This document shows, one piece after another, positions 59,277 to 64,000 of a stretch of DNA of 64,000 nucleotides. The notes beneath the pieces are model-generated. The model was given only the letters and a program-made list of their open reading frames with translations. It had not been told where the DNA came from and made no database searches. The position numbers and the translations under genes were made by a program. Origin of the DNA: an uncultured Bacteroidales bacterium. GTDB taxonomy: Bacteria; Bacteroidota; Bacteroidia; Bacteroidales; Paludibacteraceae. Positions within the stretch are counted from its first letter, which is position 1, and the number at the start of each line of letters is the position of its first letter. The stretch covers positions 44,972-108,971 of the forward strand of contig CADCEV010000006.1 of assembly GCA_902800525.1 (NCBI GenBank). The letters run 5' to 3'.

Positions 59277-59846
59277 ATGAATAAGAATGCACCGGAAATA
59301 ATCCAGTTACGCTTGGATGTCGAGCAACGGGCTGGTCTTCGTCCGTCTTCTCCGGCGGACTTTGAGACGCTGATTTTAAAGATTTGGGAAGTTCTCCACG
59401 AGAATATAGCGCTCAGTACGATGGAGCGACTATGGGGCTATGTGGTTGGAGCAGAAAATACGCGTCAATCCACGCTTGATCTCCTTGCTCGTTTTGTCGG
59501 TCACCAGGACTGGAGGGACTATTTGGAACAGCAGACCAAGAAAGAGCATGGTAGCAGCCATAGTTTTATCGGTGAGGGTCTTCATACTCAGGACTTACAG
59601 CCGAATCAACGGATAGAGGTCACATGGCTTCCTAACCGCCGTTGTGTCTTCCGTTATTTGGGAGATATGCGTTTCGTGGTGGAAGAATCAATTCACTCCA
59701 AACTGCAAGTCGGCAACACCTTTATCTCCACCTTCATCCTCATAGGTCAGCCGCTTTACATTGACCAACTCATTCAAAATACTCATCCACCTGTATCATA
59801 TATTGCAGGCAATAACGGCGGTCTTCAGTCTGTCACACTGAAATAA
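59277..59846 (+). CDS. Probable DNA-binding regulator partner of the kinase
   Basis: 189 residues. The first 85 residues (FETLILKIWEVLHENIALSTMERLWGYV then ENTRQSTLDLLARFVGHQDWRDYL) match a helix-turn-helix-like N-terminal domain common in Bacteroidetes, where the sentence LS..T..RLWGY and TLDxLARFxGY.xW is typical. The C-terminal part (LQPNQRIEVTWLPNRRCVFRYLGDMRFVVEES) is a beta-barrel-like effector region. No membrane segment. Being the only partner in the kinase operon, it may be the phosphorylation target. The function is inferred. Confidence 0.65.
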   Translation: MNKNAPEIIQLRLDVEQRAGLRPSSPADFETLILKIWEVLHENIALSTMERLWGYVVGAENTRQSTLDLLARFVGHQDWRDYLEQQTKKEHGSSHSFIGEGLHTQDLQPNQRIEVTWLPNRRCVFRYLGDMRFVVEESIHSKLQVGNTFISTFILIGQPLYIDQLIQNTHPPVSYIAGNNGGLQSVTLK

Positions 59847-60013
59847 GTAACAATCGTTTGAGCGCAGCGAAATAAGAAATAAAAAGAACTTCTCCTATAT
59901 CAAAAAAATGTTGTACCTTTGCACCCGCAAAGCGGTACATACCGAAAAATGTGTGATGCAAAGGTTGTTTTTTGGCCTTAAATGGACAAAAAATGAATTT
60001 TTCTTCATAAAAA

Positions 60014-60045
60014 TTTGTATATGTTGGAAAATTTTTATACTTTTG
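60014..60045 (+). promoter_or_regulatory. Promoter of a candidate small RNA
   Basis: TTTG (60014-60017), 20-nt spacer starting TATATGTT, TACTTTTG (60038-60045), then CA. No ORF follows, only the structured region. A weaker TACCTTTG at 59914-59921 without a -33 box lies upstream in the same gene-free gap. Confidence 0.72.
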
Positions 60046-60049
60046 CAAC

Positions 60050-60263
60050 CGATTAGCAGTGGCTAATTGTTTCGCGCACGCGAACATATATATTTTTTAC
60101 TGACGAGTCAATCCGTAGAAACAATAAGTCTGGCAACTTATAATCATTACGAATAAGATTGGCAATGCGTCAGTGCATACTTCGGTATGTACTGCTTTTG
60201 CTTTATTATTCGTGGGTTATGCCAGACACCCGTTTCTACATAAAGCATAAGCAGTATTTTTTT
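60050..60263 (+). ncRNA. Candidate structured small RNA with terminator
   Basis: After hairpins TTAGC-AGTG-GCTAA and one around TTTCGCGCACGCGAA, a long rod can form: GTAGAAAC/GTTTCTAC (60115-60122, 60232-60239), GTCTGGCA/TGCCAGAC (60128-60135, 60220-60227), ACGAATAA/TTATTCGT (60149-60156, 60206-60213) and a 10-bp hairpin with a TTCG loop (60171-60194). A 16-bp stem (60191-60206 with 60240-60255, one mismatch) followed by a T-run is a terminator that competes with or knots through the rod. No convincing ORF. Family not recognised. Confidence 0.6.
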
Positions 60264-60411
60264 GTACCTGCTTGTGATAAAATATGATCTTTGACGTATT
60301 GGATTACCGTAAAAAAGTCGAAAGTTGAAACAATCGGAGCAAAAACGCAAAATTATTCGGAGTGAGATTATTAAAAAGTTCGGAATAAAATTACAAAAAT
60401 CTTCGGAATTA

Positions 60412-60443
60412 TTTGCGTATATCAAATTTTTATTGTACCTTTG
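60412..60443 (+). promoter_or_regulatory. Promoter of the AAA_14/DUF4143 ATPase gene
   Basis: TTTG (60412-60415), 20-nt spacer starting CGTATATC, TACCTTTG (60436-60443), then CA. The ATG at 60468 follows. Confidence 0.75.
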
Positions 60444-60467
60444 CAGCGATTTTTAAACGATATACGT

Positions 60468-61742
60468 ATGGAATACCTTGAACGAATTGATGACGAGTTG
60501 CTCAAACGCAAATTACGCAGTAGTGCAGCAGTACTAATTGAAGGACCCAAATGGTGTGGAAAAACCTCGACAGGTGCTCAGTTAGCTAAGAGTATCATAT
60601 ATATCCAAAATCCGGACCAACGCGCCATGTATCGCAAAATGGCAGATACGCAACCTTCGCTGTTATTGGAAGGCGAAACACCACGCATGCTCGACGAATG
60701 GCAGACGATTCCGGTTCTGTGGGATGCAGTACGATTTGCAGCAGATCAACGGCAACAGATGAATCAGTTCATATTAACCGGTTCAGCAACACCTCTAGAT
60801 GAAGAAGAGAATGAAGAGATGGAACATACCGGTACAGGACGAATCGCACGCCTGCGTATGCGACCAATGAGTCTGTGGGAGTCGAAGGAGTCGCGCGGAC
60901 AAGTGTCGCTCAAAGCACTCTTCGATGGTACACAGCAGATGGGACTCTTCGAAAGTCCGCTTACGATTAAGGACATCGCTTATGTCATGTGTCGAGGCGG
61001 TTGGCCGGGTGCTTTGTCATTGGACAAAGAGGACGCTTTGGAGGTGGCGGTTAACTTAGTGGATGAACTGGTGAACACGGATGTCAATCGTGTGGATGGT
61101 TCCGAAAAAGATCCTGACCGAGTGCGTGCGGTGTTACGCAGTTATGCGCGAAACATCTCCACTATGACAACCGCTACTACGATCATGGCTGATGTACGCG
61201 CGAACGATATCTCTATCACCGACAAGACGCTTACCAGTTATTTGAGAGCGTTGCGTCGACTGTTTGTCATCGAGGATGCTAAGGCATGGCAACCGTCGTT
61301 ACGCAGCAAGACTGGCATCCGTACATCCCACAAACGCCATTTCGTAGATACAAGCCTGGCAACAGCGGTATTAGAACTGAATCCGACAAGCGTGTTAGAG
61401 GACTTTAATCTGTTCGGATTCTTGTTCGAGGACTTTTGTTTGCGTGACGTGCGTGTCTATACTGATGCACTACGCGGAACCGTCTATCACTATCACGATA
61501 ACTCTGAATTGGAGTCTGACTTGATCATCCGTTTGCACGATGGTCGATGGGCTGCGGTGGAAGTTAAAACCGGTAGCAAAGAGATTGAAGATGCTGCACA
61601 AAACCTGACGGAGTTAGCCAAGCAAGTAGATACATCCAAGATTGGTCAACCGGCATTCTTGATGGTTTTAACCGGCGGACAATACGCCTATCGCAGAGAC
61701 GATGGCGTATATATCATTCCCATCGGTTGTCTAAAGCCATAA
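60468..61742 (+). CDS. AAA_14/DUF4143 family ATPase
   Basis: 424 residues from the ATG at 60468; the longer frame begins within the promoter. Walker A is IEGPKWCGKTSTGAQLAKS (about 25-43), Walker B MLDEWQTIPVLWDAVRFAAD, sensor-like FILTGSATP. The DUF4143 part (GGWPGALSLDKEDALEVAVNLVDELV, RSYARNISTMTTATTIMADV) is followed by a nuclease-like C-terminal fold with DLIIRLHDGRWAAVEVKTGSKEIEDA (the E-x-K motif seen in this family). Such proteins are common and patchily distributed in gut bacteria; some are proposed to act in stress or defence, none is well known. It has its own promoter and terminator. Confidence 0.88.
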   Translation: MEYLERIDDELLKRKLRSSAAVLIEGPKWCGKTSTGAQLAKSIIYIQNPDQRAMYRKMADTQPSLLLEGETPRMLDEWQTIPVLWDAVRFAADQRQQMNQFILTGSATPLDEEENEEMEHTGTGRIARLRMRPMSLWESKESRGQVSLKALFDGTQQMGLFESPLTIKDIAYVMCRGGWPGALSLDKEDALEVAVNLVDELVNTDVNRVDGSEKDPDRVRAVLRSYARNISTMTTATTIMADVRANDISITDKTLTSYLRALRRLFVIEDAKAWQPSLRSKTGIRTSHKRHFVDTSLATAVLELNPTSVLEDFNLFGFLFEDFCLRDVRVYTDALRGTVYHYHDNSELESDLIIRLHDGRWAAVEVKTGSKEIEDAAQNLTELAKQVDTSKIGQPAFLMVLTGGQYAYRRDDGVYIIPIGCLKP

Positions 61743-61772
61743 ATAGAATAAATTTAGAGCATCAACTTAACA

Positions 61773-61807
61773 AAAGCGGTAATCCAAAGCGGACTACCGC
61801 TTTTTCG
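61773..61807 (+). terminator. Intrinsic terminator after the ATPase gene
   Basis: AAAAGCGGTA (61773-61782) pairs with TACCGCTTTT (61796-61805); inner TCC/GGA pairs extend it and T's follow. Confidence 0.9.
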
Positions 61808-62174
61808 TTTTTGGTAAATAGTTTGAATGTTCAGTATAGAACAGGACCATCACGGGACCATGTTCTGAGAAGAACCCAAGAATAGTACAATCAGAACAAT
61901 TCACCCCACCGAGCGTGAAGCGAATAAGGCGCACCGAGAATGTCCGGTGGACATTCGAAGGAGTAAGTGCGCCGCGCGAGTTTGCAGAGCAAACATAGAA
62001 TTCCTTAAAGCGGGAGAAGAGCGGCACAAGACCGAGAAAAGAAAGGCAAAAAATATACCGGCGAAACCTTGACTGCCAAATAATAAATGTAAGTTAATTT
62101 AAAAGTTGTGCCAGACACCCTGCACAGACAAAGCATAAGCAGTATTTTTTTTGTATAAATAACTATAAGATATC
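61808..62174. other. Gene-free stretch with palindrome and repeated motif
   Basis: Contains a GAATGTCC-GGT-GGACATTC palindrome (about 61939-61957). The minus strand is open for 77 codons but has no recognisable protein and no promoter. Near its right end, 62105-62152 repeats the 3' part of the candidate small RNA (TTGTGCCAGACACCC and AAGCATAAGCAGTA with a T-run). No other feature. Confidence 0.5.
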
Positions 62175-62381
62175 ATGATTTTAAACATTATCATTTGGAT
62201 TGCTATCATTAGTGCCGCTATCGGATTTATTGGTTAGGCTTTCGGCGGAAGTTTTAAAGACAATATGCGAGACTCTGCCGGATGCATGTTTGGCTGTTTG
62301 TGGGAAATTATCACTGGTATAACGGCTATTATCGGTTTTATCCTCTTATTCTGCTATTTATCAAGCGAAGGCATTATTTAA
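62175..62381 (+). pseudogene. Small two-helix membrane protein with an in-frame amber codon
   Basis: The frame from ATG 62175 to TAA 62379-62381 is open except for one TAG at 62235-62237 (codon 21). The text on both sides is coherent membrane protein: MILNIIIWIAIISAAIGFIG before, and after it AFGGSFKDNMRDSAGCMFGC then IITGITAIIGFILLFCYLSS. A plain reading is a recent nonsense mutation; suppression or two short peptides are alternatives. Preceded by the small-RNA-like motif at 62105-62152. Confidence 0.55.
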
Positions 62382-62434
62382 TTCTATATAAACATTCTAA
62401 AAGTTGTGCCCGACACGAATTAGGGTATAGTATT

Positions 62435-62857
62435 ATGAAAAGAATCTGTTTGTTGATGTTGCTTAGTCTCGCAGTTCTTACTGCAAGTGCTCAGCTTGGC
62501 TCTCTCTTCTCTACAGCGAGCGTTGAGATAGGGGCGAGAGTATTATCAGCGAAATGCCCAGTTTCACTTGGAGAAGGACACACTATAACCAGTGTTGATA
62601 CAGAGGGCCACAACCTCGTGTTTACGTACGTAATAGATGAGCGTTATGATGACACAACATTATACTATCTAAGAACTAGTAAGTCTTATCGAGCAGAAGT
62701 TAAGGATGAACTTCGTGATATGTTGCTTCACTCTGACTCAGATACCCGTGATTTAGTAAAAATAGTAAAGAAGGCAAGTTATAGTATTGTATATCGAATT
62801 GTCGGCTCTTATTCAAATAGCAAAGTTAATATTGTAATATATCCCAACGAGCTATAA
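62435..62857 (+). CDS. Small secreted protein of unknown function
   Basis: 140 residues from the ATG at 62435. Signal peptide MKRICLLMLLSLAVLTASAQ. The mature part has a beta-rich middle (HTITSVDTEGHNLVFTYVIDERYD) and an acidic helix (VKDELRDMLLHSDSDTRDLVKIVKKASY). It ends with a strand (SKVNIVIYPNEL). I do not recognise a family. A longer frame would fuse it to the preceding membrane-protein region and is rejected. Its 35-nt upstream leader is shared with the 62911 gene. Confidence 0.65.
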   Translation: MKRICLLMLLSLAVLTASAQLGSLFSTASVEIGARVLSAKCPVSLGEGHTITSVDTEGHNLVFTYVIDERYDDTTLYYLRTSKSYRAEVKDELRDMLLHSDSDTRDLVKIVKKASYSIVYRIVGSYSNSKVNIVIYPNEL

Positions 62858-62910
62858 ATCATTTAATAATATTTAATAGTTGCTCCCGTCACGTATTAGG
62901 GTATTGTATT

Positions 62911-63390
62911 ATGAAAAATAATGTATCTTGGATTATTCTCATCGCATTAGGATTGTTATGTAATAGCACTCATTCTGGAGGGAGTAATAATGGACAATTA
63001 AACATCATTGGCTCATGGGTACAAGTTGATGAAACGGGCAATCCTATTTACTGGGATTGTGAAGATTCGTCACACCCGGGAGAAGGTTTTTATAACCTAC
63101 TGATTTTTACTGAGCAAGGGCAGATGCTAACAGAGATGGCATCTGGGGATATTATTAGCAATATCCTCCATAAGAAATTTGTATCATTAGACTGTAATGG
63201 TGTCCTCTATCAACAATCTTATGATTTTTATCCAGATGGCAGATTAAACGTACATTTGCCGGATGTGCTCAATGGCGGAGAAAGAATAGTTGAACATCAG
63301 TTAGAATTCATCAATAATGAAATGTTTGAATGGGAAACTATTACTGGTACAGATTATTATAAACGTCTCAAAAGAATAGTTGAGCCATAA
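62911..63390 (+). CDS. Small secreted, lipocalin-like protein
   Basis: 159 residues. Hydrophobic signal (WIILIALGLLCNSTHSGG) with a Cys that could act as a weak lipobox (LLCNS). IIGSWVQVDETGNPIYWDCE, YNLLIFTEQGQMLTEMASGD and YDFYPDGRLNVHLPD have the G-x-W start and strand pattern of lipocalin-like proteins in Bacteroidetes; this is a low-certainty match. It shares its upstream leader with 62435 and has neither partner nor pathway visible. Confidence 0.6.
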   Translation: MKNNVSWIILIALGLLCNSTHSGGSNNGQLNIIGSWVQVDETGNPIYWDCEDSSHPGEGFYNLLIFTEQGQMLTEMASGDIISNILHKKFVSLDCNGVLYQQSYDFYPDGRLNVHLPDVLNGGERIVEHQLEFINNEMFEWETITGTDYYKRLKRIVEP

Positions 63391-63434
63391 AAGAAAGAAT
63401 ATACATTTTACTTAATATCTAAATTTGAATCGTT

Positions 63435-63848
63435 ATGAAAATTGCTGATATTATACAAGCAGTAATAATGCTAACAGGTATTGTTACTATATGTTTTACC
63501 ATATATCAATTTGTTCGCCAACTGCGATTGTCATTATTTGAGAAATACACTGCAAGGTATCAGCATATTATGGAAATCATGCCCGAATATGTGTTGAAAG
63601 GTAATCCATTGCCAGAAGAGAATAACGAGAATGCCATTTGCGCTATCAGATTATATATAGATTTGTGCAGCGAAGAGTTTTATCTTTATCAGCATAAATA
63701 TCTTGATGAAGCAGTATGGAAGGAATGGAAAGAAGGAATGAAAAATATGTTCAACAAATCATCAGTGCAATCCGTTTTTGAGGATAAATATCAAAAAGAC
63801 TATAAGGATTTTGCCGCATTTATTGTGAAAGAATTAACAAACAAGTAA
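63435..63848 (+). CDS. Small single-pass membrane protein of unknown function
   Basis: 137 residues. N-terminal membrane segment IIQAVIMLTGIVTICFTIYQFV, then a helical cytoplasmic part (FEKYTARYQHIMEIMPEYVL, ICAIRLYIDLCSEEFYLYQHKYLDEAVWKEWKEGM). The layout (one membrane helix and a short helical tail with E-F-Y-L) is shared by many accessory-island proteins of unknown role. It is not preceded by the leader seen at 62435 and 62911. Confidence 0.65.
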   Translation: MKIADIIQAVIMLTGIVTICFTIYQFVRQLRLSLFEKYTARYQHIMEIMPEYVLKGNPLPEENNENAICAIRLYIDLCSEEFYLYQHKYLDEAVWKEWKEGMKNMFNKSSVQSVFEDKYQKDYKDFAAFIVKELTNK

Positions 63849-63901
63849 ATTTACCATTCGTTGTACGAAACGCCTATTGCACCTAATATGCTTACTTGTT
63901 T
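63839..63901. repeat. Inverted repeat after the last gene
   Basis: AAACAAGTAA (63839-63848, overlapping the stop codon) and TTACTTGTTT (63892-63901) are perfect reverse complements with TTCGT-TGT-ACGAA inside (63857-63869). No T-run follows. The remaining 99 bases to the window end hold no clear gene. Confidence 0.75.
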
Positions 63902-64000
63902 CGGCCTTCGTGTTGGGTAGAAATGTAACAACGCTGTTTGTGAAGAATTCGAGGAACCCGTTTATTGGGCAGGATTCGTAATGTTAGATTAAATTATTGT

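Noticed and set aside
60147-60425. 92-codon minus-strand ORF in the small-RNA region
   Set aside because: It is antisense to strong stems and has no promoter on that strand.
61794-62027. 77-codon minus-strand ORF after the ATPase gene
   Set aside because: It begins without a promoter, runs into the terminator, and its sequence carries a palindrome; no homology recognised.
62100-63901. Integron-type attC sites between the small genes
   Set aside because: The GTTNTGCC motif does not fit the GTTRRRY core, the typical fold-back arms are missing and no integrase is seen.

Overview
The window reads as a chromosomal segment from a member of the Bacteroidales (Bacteroidetes), probably an uncultured gut or rumen lineage. 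The evidence is the Bacteroidetes promoter pattern seen at more than a dozen genes (YTTG, 20-nt spacer, TAnnTTTGCA), the lack of Shine-Dalgarno sites, a BtuB/BtuG-type vitamin B12 uptake operon, a BY-kinase/Wza export operon, type III pantothenate kinase, and many Bacteroidetes-only families. I cannot name the genus. No plasmid or phage backbone and no CRISPR array is visible.

Layout. 1-5983 (minus): the 5' part of a surface-polysaccharide operon: GT61 glycosyltransferase (cut by the window edge), a cytidylyltransferase/aminotransferase/TagF-like trio that could make and transfer a CDP-activated amino-alcohol phosphate, a pyruvyltransferase-family protein, and a 4Fe-4S/F420-hydrogenase-beta protein carrying a 16-Thr triplet repeat. 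Upstream (6167-7213) lie a small unknown gene, an intrinsic terminator, a long leader with a 23-codon ORF, and a strong promoter. This is the layout of an antitermination-controlled capsule operon. Remains of a second leader module lie at 7740-7840. 7943-14384 (plus): serB, a carboxypeptidase-D-regulatory-like protein, tRNA-Gly(CCC), RNase P RNA, a YihY/BrkB membrane protein, a neopullulanase-like GH13 and a small Cys-rich protein. 14423-22862 (minus): DUF1846 protein, cobalamin riboswitch, then btuB, btuG, two secreted surface proteins and btuF. 22990-24267 (plus): a pseudouridine synthase with an extra N-terminal domain. 24268-32546 (minus): a seven-gene operon from one promoter (gmd, fcl, deacetylase-like, WbpB-like dehydrogenase, two Wza-like export proteins, BY-kinase). 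32630-36108 (minus): GNAT, HAD, membrane protein, recR and a heavily truncated RelA/SpoT homologue, divergent from a membrane-anchored protein (36268) through overlapping promoters. 37105-45842: rsmD (+), then manA, galE, a nucleotidyltransferase, yitT, lysC, ribH, a TPR protein and an M20 dipeptidase (all minus). 45929-49260 (plus): two GH13 lipoproteins. 49390-56560 (minus): fabG, lptC, TPR protein, outer-membrane protein, coaX, acyl-CoA ligase and a small membrane protein.

56561-64000 is accessory and repeat-rich: a cloverleaf-like inverted-repeat element between two copies of one promoter, five short palindromes, a 37-bp tandem repeat, a gene remnant, a Ser/Thr kinase with a DNA-binding-like partner, a candidate structured small RNA with its own promoter and terminator, an AAA_14/DUF4143 ATPase, and a run of small secreted or membrane proteins (one with an in-frame amber codon) that share a short upstream motif with the RNA.

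A genome-wide quirk is visible throughout. Many intergenic gaps hold short fuzzy tandem repeats, each gap with its own word, and similar repeats or palindromes appear in frame inside at least four minus-strand genes. All functions are inferred from reading the sequence; no database search was run.
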